64,000 bases of DNA from Bactrocera neohumeralis (lineage: Eukaryota; Arthropoda; Insecta; Diptera; Tephritidae), in assembly GCF_024586455.1 (NCBI RefSeq), contig NC_065920.1:12486144-12550143 (forward strand), in the 5' to 3' direction. Each line of letters opens with the position of its first letter. The stretch's first letter is position 1. The notes below the pieces were generated by a model. It was not told where the DNA came from and made no database searches. It saw nothing but the letters and a program-made list of their open reading frames with translations. Below, one piece after another: positions 12,110 to 21,949 of this stretch. The position numbers were made by a program, and so were the translations under genes.

Positions 12110-13160
12110 TAAATCAAATCAAATTTTGAAATCCAATTTGCAATAAAGCACTAATCGTATATGGACCACATATGTACATAACTTGAACACGTACACTCTT
12201 AGGATAGAACGGTATAAATTACTTTGAGCAATAATATTGGTAAAAGGATTGTAATAAAACTGATCAAACACTTGAATGGACAACCGCTTAGCAAAGGGCA
12301 CACGCAAACACACATAAAAATGAGTGGAGCCAAGTAAAAAATAAAGAAAAAAACAAAATAAAATAAATACGCAAATACGGGTTACAACCTAGATTCAGTC
12401 ATATTAGCATTATGAAACGGTTATCTCACCTGCGTCAACATGCCATTTACATATATTTATATACAAATGTACATATGTATGCATATGAGGCCAAGTTAAT
12501 GGGAAGTCTTTGCCAGACGCACTGAATCACGGCAAATATTGTAATAATTTCCTTGCACATGTACATATGTACTGTTGTGTGTATGTTGGCAATAATCTGT
12601 GTATATGTGTATATGCAGTTGTGTTTTTATATCCGACACGGTACGCGGCAGTCACGCTTCTGCTACACAGGAATGTAGACTACCACAGGAAAGTGAAACT
12701 AAGTATATTCGCAAATATGAGTATCAAAGGAAAATCACAAACACAATGTGTGTGTATATGAGACACACACGTTATAATAATAATAAAATTACGCATGTAA
12801 GGCAAACTCGCAAAAAAAAAATCGAGTGCAACATGAAGAACTGAGATTAAACGCGTGAGAATGTTGCTACACATGTTTCTTAGTGAAGGTCTAAGGTTTA
12901 TTAGTTTGCATGTGTAGCATAAAGGTATCACTTGAAAATTTCAGACTCATAATTTACTGATATATATTTAAATATGTATTTATGCACATATGTCTACTAG
13001 ACCTAAACTGAAGTATCCTGTTTTAAAGTCAATTGAAAAATTAAATCATTGTGGAGGAGATAAGGCAAGACATGTATCCTTCTGCCTAAGGCCTAACCAA
13101 CCTTGGCATGAAAATGCATGATAATGATCAAGTTTTCACACTCTTCGTGCAATAAAGTAT
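12110..13160. other. Intergenic
   Basis: No gene recognised. Microsatellite-like ACATATGTA tracts occur at 12455-12490 and 12560-12620. Confidence 0.4.
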
Positions 13161-13163
13161 ATA

Positions 13164-13691
13164 TTGTGTAGTCGAAAAAGTTTTTTCGTATTTCGTCAAT
13201 AGATGTCGTTGCAGTCGTACATCTCCAGTGCTACCAATCACATTGTGTCTTACCATATAATGTTGGAAAGCTGAGATTTAATCCAAATGGATGGCATCGT
13301 TAATGCACTCTTTCCCAGACACTAAAAAAGAGTCAGTGAGATTTAAGCTTCACTTAACCAACCAAAAAAAATTAAATTCGGGACAGTTGGAAAAAAGTTA
13401 CAGCTGTTCAAAAATGAGTAAAAATAGTGAAGAAATTCGCTATATTTTGAAATTTTTGTACAAAAAAGGAGGTTCATTTAGCACAACAATGGTTCGCTCG
13501 TTTCCGTTCTGGAAATTTCGATTTACACGGATGAATGTTTTACACTGATGGAATAATGTCTCTAGCGGAAAAATGGCGAAAAGTGGTTGACCAAAATGGT
13601 ACATATTTGTTTATTTATTTATTAGTATAAATATAAAAAAAATAAGTTGAAGTTTGATTTGCAATACGAAAAGACTTTTTCGACTACCCAA
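13164..13691 (+). mobile_element. Deleted mini-mariner (mellifera-like), copy 1
   Basis: The ends are inverted repeats. The left reads TTGTGTAGTCGAAAAAGT and the right ACTTTTTCGACTACCCAA. Inside, MSKNSEEIRYILKFLYKKGG from 13414 is the transposase N-terminus. The frame then jumps to a remnant of the linker (WFARFRSGNFD-like) and to the C-terminal FYTDGIMSLAEKWRKVV in another frame. Most of the transposase is missing. It also carries a foreign 56-bp insertion at 13281-13336 (separate entry). A second copy with a different internal deletion lies at 18555-18934. Confidence 0.8.
13281..13336 (+). repeat. 56-bp retrotransposon fragment inside the mini-mariner
   Basis: The sequence ATGGATGGCATCGTTAATGC followed by ACTCTTTCCCAGACAC matches 15204-15261 of the R1/LOA-type retrotransposon, which encodes KMDGIVNARFPRHEK. 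The insert is flanked by the 9-bp direct repeat TGAGATTTA (13272-13280 and 13337-13345). The sister mini-mariner has one TGAGATTTT at the corresponding place and no insert. Confidence 0.75.
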
Positions 13692-13699
13692 GTCAACTT

Positions 13700-14150
13700 G
13701 GGACTTTTTAAATTCCTCAAGGATTGAAAAAAGTGTTGTTTAATACGTGGATACTCACATATTCAGCCAAACCACCAAAAAATTTTCACTTTGTCCACAC
13801 GCTGCACCTAAACATTTTATGCACGACTCATTTGCATGTACGAGAAGACACATACATTCTTATATGAATTTGAAATATTTGCATATTTAAGCGACGACGT
13901 CCACAAACATTGCTTAGTCTGTGCAAAATAGTCATGGTAAAAGATGAATATGCATACAAATGTACGTAGCAACAAGTTTTCATTTATGTGCAGAAATATT
14001 TTACGTATGTATTATATATGTACATATGTATAGTATGCATATGAATATCTTCATCATACAACAAAAATTTACAATTTTAAATTTTGAACGCCTCATTCAA
14101 GTACATTCGTTCACATTCAACTACCCCTTATACCATATAACTACCATAAT
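13700..14150. other. Intergenic
   Basis: Nothing recognised. AT-rich, with ATGTACATATGTATAG tracts near 14015. Confidence 0.4.
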
Positions 14151-14159
14151 CTTTTAGGC

Positions 14160-15720
14160 AGAGCGGAAACACGAAAAAGTCGACCATATCCCGGGCTCCG
14201 CAAAATGTACAGTATATAGGAATTATCACAATAAAACAATATTCTCCCATATGGTGATGGAGAAAAAGAGAGCGGAATCTGTAAGTAACTCTGTCATTAT
14301 AGGTAAAGGAAAAAGCAACGGTTTCGTATGGACCATATACGACCTTTTCACAATAATTAGGTGGTACTTGACGACAACCCACTTCAAACAAGAATTTCAA
14401 GAAAAGATCGGCAACACCCATGACTATAGAAGGTCAAATTATAATCGCCGGAGACGTAAATTCGAAAACCATAAGAGTAGGGCATGCCAAACGCGGATTC
14501 CAGAGGAAAGCGCTTTCTAGAAATGATTGCGCGGCTTGTTTTAATAGTGCTCTATAGGGGGCGCAACTATTTACTTTTAGAAGACCGGGTTGCGACGAAG
14601 CTACACCAGACATTACCTTAGCATCAGAACGCATGGCAGGCTCAATAAAGAGATGGAGAGTTCTAGAGTACTACATTGACAGCGATCATCAGTATATATC
14701 AGTCATGACCGGCAACGGAAAAAACTCCACACAGAAAATAAAGGAACACGAAAATGGAGCGTTTCTAAATTAAACACTACGAAATTACTTTCGGAAATAG
14801 GCGAGCAGACCCCGCTTAGTAGCTCTCAAAAAACTGTTAGGAAAATTACAGAGGCCACAATGCTTGGTATAACGCGAACCTGCCACAAATTATTGCCCCA
14901 AGACTTCAGACAGAAAAAATTAAGCAGCAGTTTACTGGTGGACAGAAAATATCGTCCCAATTTAGACTCACATGTCTTCGTTTTCGCAGATCATACACTA
15001 GATCTAGGCGAAGAGAAGCAGCACCCGAAGAAGTCGAGCAATATCAAGCGGCGAAAGAGGACCTTAAACATGCCATCGAGGCAAGCAAAAAAGAAAAATG
15101 GGAGCGACTACGCGAGGATGTTAAAAAAATACCTGGGAAGTCGGGAACAAAATAGTTATGAGGAAATTCGAAGCTCGCAGCAAGCCACCTGACTTAAGCG
15201 CTGCCAAAATGGATGGCATCGTTAATGCACGCTTTCCCAGGCACGAAAAAATAATCAGTGAACCAGAACAGGATATAAGACTTTCGGAAATTCCCCAGTT
15301 CACCCTTGAAGACCTGCAACTGGCCGCTAGCAAGCTCAAAACAAATAGCTTGTCTCGGAAAGCATCTCAGCAGAAATACTCAAAACAGTCGCCGTAGAAC
15401 GAACCACAGTAATCTTAAACATGTGCAACGCCCGCCTCGAAGCTGGAATATTTTCTAAAATTTAGAAGAAACAACGACTTGTCCTAATCAAGCGAAAAGA
15501 GGGTCCCAGCTTGTCACTATGCATGTTAGACACAGCGGGAAAGCTCTATGAAAGACTACTTAAACCTAGATTGGAAATGGCTATCAATGAAGTTGGCGGA
15601 CTCTCCCCCAGACGGCAAAAGACCATAAATCTTCCGCAGAACCTTTCTCTCGTAACGCCGACTCATCAGATGTTATCATCGTCCATGCCTCTGCACCATA
15701 TAGCAGAACGGGGATGTTAA
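14160..15720 (+). pseudogene. R1/LOA-type retrotransposon: endonuclease and RT start, broken
   Basis: Plus-strand pieces of an apurinic-like endonuclease followed by reverse transcriptase. Endonuclease: WYLTTTHFKQEFQEKIGN near 14372, then MTIEGQIIIAGDVNSKTI near 14421 (the GDxN motif), ASERMAGSI and RVLEYYIDSDHQYISV near 14690 (the SDH motif). Then comes the linker AAKMDGIVNARFPRHEK at about 15200, followed by PQFTLEDLQLAASKLKTNS. The RT thumb/finger part reads LCMLDTAGKLYERLLKPRLE and MAINEVGGLSPR at 15511-15610. Multiple frameshifts. The RT catalytic part is missing, replaced from about 15725 by an inverted piece of another LINE. The RNase H end at 17.1-17.75 kb may be the same element's tail. 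Confidence 0.75.
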
Positions 15721-15724
15721 GTTA

Positions 15725-16108
15725 GTTGTAGAATTTGGTGTTTGTTCGTCGAGAGAGGATTTTACTTCTCAATTGCGTATTCAATCCGAAGAAGCACTTG
15801 TTGGCAAGAGTTATTCTGTGTTGGATTTCAGGGCTGACATTGTTGTTGGTGTTGATACTGGTTCCAAGATGGACGAAATTATCTACGACTTCAAAGTTAT
15901 GACTGTAACAATGATATGGGAGGCAAGTAGCGAGTGCGACGACTGTTTGTTTAATAACAGCAGATATTTCGGCTTGACCTCGTTCACTACCAGACCCATT
16001 TGCTTCGCTTTTTTGTCCAAACTGGAGAAAGCAGAACTAACTGCGCGGTTGTTATGTGCAATAATATCGATGTCATCGGCGTACGTACCCAGTATAAATA
16101 CCGGTTGA
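15725..16108 (-). pseudogene. LINE reverse transcriptase fragment (YADD region)
   Basis: On the minus strand this reads YADDIDIIAHNNRAVSSAFS, then LDKKAKQMGLVVNEVKPKYL. After a frame change it continues NFEVVDNFVHLGTSINTNN and ITLANKCFFGLNTQLRSKIL. This is the catalytic YADD box and the downstream thumb of an insect LINE, of the same lineage as the fragment at 8.4-9.1 kb. It lies inverted between two halves of the R1/LOA-type element. The open frame on the plus strand here is only a shadow. Confidence 0.8.
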
Positions 16109-16109
16109 G

Positions 16110-17050
16110 GCGAAACACATATGTATTATTACATATATTTATATACAAACTATATATGACATCTAGTAAGTTGTCCTAGTAATTTCAATTAAAACTTTAC
16201 GCCCACGCATATGTTGACCCGCTCCACTGGACGTTGAAAAGCTATAAAAATGCCTATGCGACCATAAATCATTCCGTCATGACTCAGTACAATAATTGCT
16301 TTACTGAACTTTTGCTGTTCGCTTCTTTATCCCCACTTCATTTTCACATTCAACAACAAAAACTCTCTCATTCGCTCGCAGACACATATACATACATGGT
16401 AACTACAAATATTTATAAGCCCCACTTTCTATGTGTTTATGTATGTATATTTGAACGGCGTTATAAAGCAGTATATTGAAAAATGGAAATAACCATAAAA
16501 TTCCAATAAATACCAACACGAAAAACTCGTCAACTATTTGCGGCACATTAAAGCGCCACAAAGCGGCAAGAAGAGACAAATCAACACCCAGCAATTTCGC
16601 AATCAAAAGCCTGTAAGTGAGGGAGATCGCAAATATATGCTCACACATAGCATCAGACCAAGCACACAAGAAAGCTTTTTTGTAATTAAGAAGAGGTTAG
16701 AAATTTGTAGAAAGCTTAAGCTTCAGAGACGCATAGATTTAACACTGATTGAACTTGAGCTAAAAGGTGGAAATGTTAAAATGGTCCTTATTTATTATCA
16801 AAACTACGAGGTTTGTACAAATAGTCTCAGGAAGGCAAGTACAATTTTTTATTGGTTGGAAAGACTGTGTATAATAACACCTACCATATGTAATACACTT
16901 ATGAGATTTTTCCAGTCCTCCAAACACTTTTTGTAAGCACTTTTTGGGATGGTCTTCAGCTCTTTCAGCAAATTTAGTTTTATCCCTTCTTTGGCGCAAA
17001 ACTCTCAATACCTATAGATAGTTTTCCGAGCATATTCCATTGCTATAAAT
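16110..17050. other. Unassigned sequence between LINE fragments
   Basis: No recognisable domain. A 132-codon frame from 16538 has no family signature. It could be degenerate retrotransposon or host intergenic sequence. Confidence 0.3.
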
Positions 17051-17054
17051 CGGT

Positions 17055-17760
17055 GGGTAGAGTTAAACCTCACACGAAACTATCGCAACGAACGTAGCGT
17101 CAAGTCAAGTGGCACTCAAAGCGATCTCTGCGTACAAGATCAAATCGCTATTGGTACAGAATGACTGAATAGTCCATCAGATCGTAACTAAGTGCACCTT
17201 ATTTGGGTGCCAGGTCACAAAGGTATTGCCGGGAATGAGCTTGCCCGCTTCGCAGCATCCAGCAACATGGTAAAACAGGAACCTTACATTGCGGTTGGTC
17301 CCCTCACCATAAGATGAAGCAGTGGGTAGGAAGAAGCATTGGCAACAACTCCTAGGCATGCGCCATACCAATTTGCTAATGGGTAGTTACGACCTTAAAA
17401 GGTCTAAATATGTAATGAACCTCCCAAGGGACAAATACAGGATACTTGTCGCCTTCTACACTGGCCATTGTAAGCTCAGGAAGCACTTAAGTATATAACA
17501 TGGGCCTAGCTTCTTGTGCGAATCTCTGGTTCTGCGACTTGAAGTCTGAAACACTAGAACACCTGCTAATTGACTGCACAACAGTCTGTAGGCGCAGGAT
17601 AAAGGCCTTTGGATCCATGTTTCCAAATAGGGATCACTTCGCCTCAATAGCACCTATCAGTATATTGGAATTTATCAATTCGCTGGGGCTAGTTGAGACG
17701 TTGTGACTTAGGAGAGGGCCCAATAGACCTTAGGCCGCGGTGCAATACTCATTTACTTAT
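17055..17760 (+). pseudogene. Non-LTR retrotransposon RNase H and C-terminal zinc knuckle
   Basis: The plus strand reads VHLIWVPGHKGIAGNELARF at about 17191-17250, a classic RNase H end motif. It continues ASSNMVKQEPYIAVGPLT and, after frame changes, WFCDLKSETLEHLLIDCTT (17527-17583), a C..C....H...C zinc knuckle. The end is FINSLGLVETL, with a stop at 17704-17706. The 3' flank (CAATAGACCTTAGGCCGCGG, then TAATTTAATCTAATCGAATC) looks like the tail of a LOA-group element. Order and strand fit the 14.2-15.7 kb fragment, so both are probably remains of one element. Confidence 0.75.
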
Positions 17761-17799
17761 CTAATTTAATCTAATCGAATCTCTTCCATCGACTGAAAC

Positions 17800-18450
17800 G
17801 GAGCAACAATTTCAATTTGGGAAACAAGATTCAAATTTTTTTTTCGAAAAGAATATTATTGTGCGGAAAGCCTTTTGACGAAGAAACTATGGCACAAAAA
17901 ATGTTTCTAAGTGGTACTGAGTTCAAAGTGGGCCGAAAACAAGTTAAAGACGAACCGTGCTCTGGACGACCATCAAGCTCTCCCACCAAGGGCAACGTCT
18001 AAAATTTTAATGTTGGCATATAACTTGGCGTAAACCATTTAGAATAATGTTTTGCGTCCCAAACACGTCAAGTCTCGATTGATGATAAAATTGCTTAAAA
18101 ACACCATGTCATACTTCTTTGGTTCTTCGCCACTTAAAAAAATAAACCGACCTGTATCGTTCAGCAACCTCCATATTCGCCTGATTTGGTTCCGTGTGAC
18201 TTCTAGCTATTCAGCAAACTTATGAGGCCTATTCGAGGACGCCCTTTTGACAAGATTGAGTAGATATAAGCCGGAACAAAATAGGACCTCAAGGCTATAC
18301 CGAAAAAATACAATTTCACCTGTTTTGAGGCCGGAAAGAGCGTTGATATAAGTAAGTTTTATAGGACGTGGATTACTTCGAAGGGGACCAAGTAGATTTT
18401 CATGAATAAATAAATAAACTCTCTTTAGAAATATAAAATTCGCAATATTT
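17800..18450 (+). pseudogene. mariner relic, heavily degenerate
   Basis: Contains FLSGTEFKVGRKQVKDEPCS and GRPSSSPTKGNV (the linker after the first helix-turn-helix) near 17905. Then come SRLMIKLLKN and QQPPYSPDLVPCDF near 18160 (the SPDLAPSD box), FDKIE, and the end block KKYNFTCFEAGKSVDI with WITSKGTK near 18300-18390. The central catalytic part is deleted and frames change often. It differs from the neighbouring mini-mariners. Confidence 0.65.
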
Positions 18451-18554
18451 TTTGAACAAGCCTCGTATTTTAGGCAAACAAAACATACCCTGATCAAGGT
18501 ATATTAAGTTTGTTATGAAGTTTTTAACAACCAGAAAGCACCTAAGACCATTTA

Positions 18555-18934
18555 TTGGATAGTCGAAAAAGTCTTTTCGTATTTTGTCAATAGATGTCGT
18601 TGCAGTCGTATATTTCCAATGCTACCAATTGTGTCATACCATATAGTGTTGGAAAGGTGAGATTTTAGGCTTCATTTAACCAAAAAATAAATCAACTCGA
18701 GGAAGTTAAAAAAAAGTTATAACTGTTCAAAAATGTGTGAAAATAATGAAGGAATTCGCTATCTGCCAGAAACCAGAAAAGTTTTACACTGATGGAATAA
18801 TGTCTGTAGCGGAAAAATGGCAAAAAGTGATCGACCAAGAAGGTGCATATTTGGTTCATTTAAGTTCATTATAAATAAAAAAAAATAAGTTGAAGTTTGA
18901 TTAGTAATACGAAAAGACTTTTTCGACTACCCAA
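18555..18934 (+). mobile_element. Deleted mini-mariner (mellifera-like), copy 2
   Basis: A 380-bp element bounded by TA dinucleotides (18553-18554 and 18935-18936). It has inverted ends: TTGGATAGTCGAAAAAGTC on the left and GACTTTTTCGACTACCCAA on the right. The transposase start MCENNEGIRY joins directly to the C-terminal remnant (VLH, then frame-shifted DGIMSVAEKWQKVIDQEG). It has the same inverted repeats and leader as the copy at 13.2 kb, but the deletion breakpoints differ. Confidence 0.85.
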
Positions 18935-18939
18935 TATGT

Positions 18940-20050
18940 ATATAAATGATCAACGGGAGGTGCTAGTTCGATTTAACCATATATGTCTGTATGTTCGGCT
19001 GTATACATATACTATATACGACCTATTCCCCAAGCTTTTGAGACATCGATCTGGTATTTTCAACACGTTCTTTGCACTTCAAAAAGCTACTTATTTGTCG
19101 GATCAGCCGATAGGATATAGTTGACAAACCAAATGAAGGATGAAAATCAAGTTCTTGTTTGGAAAGCTTTTTCCTTCAAGCAGATGCTCTAACTGGTTTT
19201 CGTTTGGATCATTGTTTAAGGTAATGGTGTAATCTTTGGAAAAATTATTCAGATCGAACAACTATAACATACATATGTATATGTATCTGCCATACAAAAG
19301 TAAGTTCTTGTAGGGAAAATTGACAAAACATCTTCATAAATTACGGCATGAACGCTACAATTTTCGAAAACATTATTCAGATCGCATCACTATAACATAT
19401 AGCTGCCATATAAACCGAGCAATTAACTTCATATAATCCGTTTTCTTTCTAAAGTAACCTTAATTCGACATTAAAGATATTCATATCATTCAACGTGGCT
19501 ACAACGAATTAGAAAAAGTTGCCGTTGCTTTAAAATCATTGGCCGGTTACATTTTCAGACTTAAATAAACATATAATTGCTATAATAAAGGGACTAGTGA
19601 AGAGTTTTATAGCTTCGGTGCAGCCAGAAGTAAACATTTTATTTGTTTTGCATACATATACACGAAGAGATGCGATTTCTAGACGTTTTAAGACACAACA
19701 ATCGCAGATTCGAACAGGCATAATGTGCCAATTCAAAAATTCGATGTTCGGTATATTTCATAAAATCTCATATAGTATGTACATACATATAAAAAGCCTA
19801 CCTCTCGTTTTTTAAGCGCTTAGAAAAACACCAGACAACCATATGCGAGCTCACACTTGCGCCATGTGCTCTGTGTGCATTTATAGAAGTAAGAAACTTA
19901 ATATTTCGGGTAGTATATAGATGTTTACACAATTGTTGATTATTAGTTATCAGTATATATGTATGTATGTATAGATTAAAAAAACGAATTTAATTTCACA
20001 CACTAATTATTGAATACTTTAAAAAAGAAAACATTTTCAGTGAACGTCTA
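18940..20050. repeat. Dispersed repeat, family A, copy 2, and flanking sequence
   Basis: From about 18980 to 19450 it carries phrases shared with the 4.4-kb and 58.7-kb copies: ATTTGTCGGATCAGCCGATA, AACATATAGCTGCCATATAA and two half-units beginning ATTCAGATCG (19248 and 19376). The remainder to 20050 holds no recognised gene. Confidence 0.55.
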
Positions 20051-21660
20051 ACTTTTTGTGTGTATTCGGGTATTTTCGTGGCAAAACAATTGCATACTTT
20101 TAGGATTCACACAGAAATTTAATTATTTACGATATTTCCCGCACTTCGGTTAACAAAACACAGTTGGATTCATACACAGAGGGGATTATGCATCTTCTAC
20201 ACTTCCTCAAGACCACACATCCGATAGGCCAATAAAGCCGGTTATACGCACGCTTATATCCGGTTGTATGACTTTGCGCTTTACGCGCATAACCACAAAG
20301 CACAGGCACATATGTTTGTGTGTATGTATGCACAGAGATTTTTATAGACTGGTATTTGCGTGTGCGAGTGTGTGGGCAACACGCCAGTCAGCAAACTTCA
20401 CTTTGGCTGCAAAAAAACCAACGATAAGAGACGACCGTCTGAAGCTTTAGCGAATGGAGAGTTGAAACGCGAGTGTGGTGAAAAGGACTTGCGTACGAAC
20501 ACAACACAGACAGCATAAGCTTAAGCTTGCCTGGAGTTAAAAAGACACACGCGCGCTGTGTTATATGCTTTCGTCTATACATACACATACAAACACATAC
20601 AGCGCGAATAATGAATTAACGATAGACAAGAACAGCGTTGAAGCGGAAAGTCCTCAGTCGAGGTGGTAAACGTGTACCGGTCGCTGCTGGACGGCATGCA
20701 CGAAGCGACAACGAGCGCGCGACTTACAAGGCACGCGGCACAGCACGCAATTTCGAATGAACGCCAAGGATGAGCGCATTAACTTCGAATTGTGTACACG
20801 GCACGGCTTCAGGACGTGGTTAAGACGTGTGTAGTACGCGTCGAAGTTAGACGCGCAACATTTGGCTTCTTAAGTTTGTGCAGCGTCTGTAGTACGAGTC
20901 ACGACGACTGCCAAAGCCAACTAACTAACTTGATTAAGGTGCTAAGCGGTAAGCAGCAGCAGCACTCGCCGCAGCATGTCTGCGCGCATATAGAGAATTA
21001 TTAGGCGGACACAAACACACACACGTACGCACGCACTTACGCTCACAAGCTGTTTTGCATTACACCTCTTAATACTTCATTTAATTAAATTTTGTATGGC
21101 ACAATTTTTTACTTGCTCTCTGCATTTGCTTTTCGCTGCCGTTTCGAAGTCGCGCACTCGCTGCAAAATGTCTGCTTTCGTAGTTTTACGCGTAGATATT
21201 GAATTCACAATTCATTTTTTTTTCTTGTGTGCGACTCGTCTAATTGTTGCTTAGGAATTTCATACAACGCCTATAAGTATGCACACAACTCACATACACG
21301 CACATGCTTTGTACACAACGCAGCACTAAACATTTGCAGACAAGGTGTATATTCATATATTTTTTTGCAGGCGCACAATTGCTGTAAATTTTATAAAATG
21401 GCAATTTACAAAAAAAAATCACACTTTTTTTTGACAGTTTTGACTTAGCGCTGCAGCGTCTATTAATGGCAGCAACAACCGCACGCGCGTATATCCTTTA
21501 CTCAACTGAGTCGGCACGAAAATGGCTGTGGGAGACAAAGCGACGAGTATTTGAGCTTTTTCAATTTCGAAACTCTCAAAATGCGCCTCAAAACGCAATG
21601 AGCGTAAGTCGGAGCAAGCAAAGGGGAGGTTTTGATGGCAGCTGGTCGTTTTGAAAGATT
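20050..21660. promoter_or_regulatory. GC-richer region, candidate promoter or leader
   Basis: Noticeably richer in GC and CpG than the flanks, with many CGCG and GCACGC motifs between 20640 and 20960. It contains TCAGTC at about 20653, an initiator-like sequence, and an ATG with a 26-codon ORF at 20757-20837. Neither strand shows an exon I can assign. It could be the 5' region of a gene that extends outside the window or across the following AT-rich block. Confidence 0.25.
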
Positions 21661-21949
21661 GGTGAAAAGCTCTTGTTGCATGCCACATTTGCAATAATGG
21701 CGGCAATGCAGTATGCAAATATTTTGTTTAGCACTTAAAGCTAGTTTTGTTTAATTATTGTTTAAATATTCAAAAAAGATTATTATTTATGCATGTCTTA
21801 CCTTAAACTTGCATTCCTAACTTGATTGTTGTTAGCGGTTATTTTTACACAATTTTGCATGAACTTATATTCAGCCAATAACACTATTTTTCTTGCTTAA
21901 TTCCTAATTCGAAAATTTTGAGTGACTTGTTAATCTTGAATTTGTCCAT

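Noticed and set aside
15773..16108. 111-codon plus-strand frame as a gene
   Set aside because: It is the shadow of a minus-strand LINE reverse transcriptase fragment with a clear YADD box.
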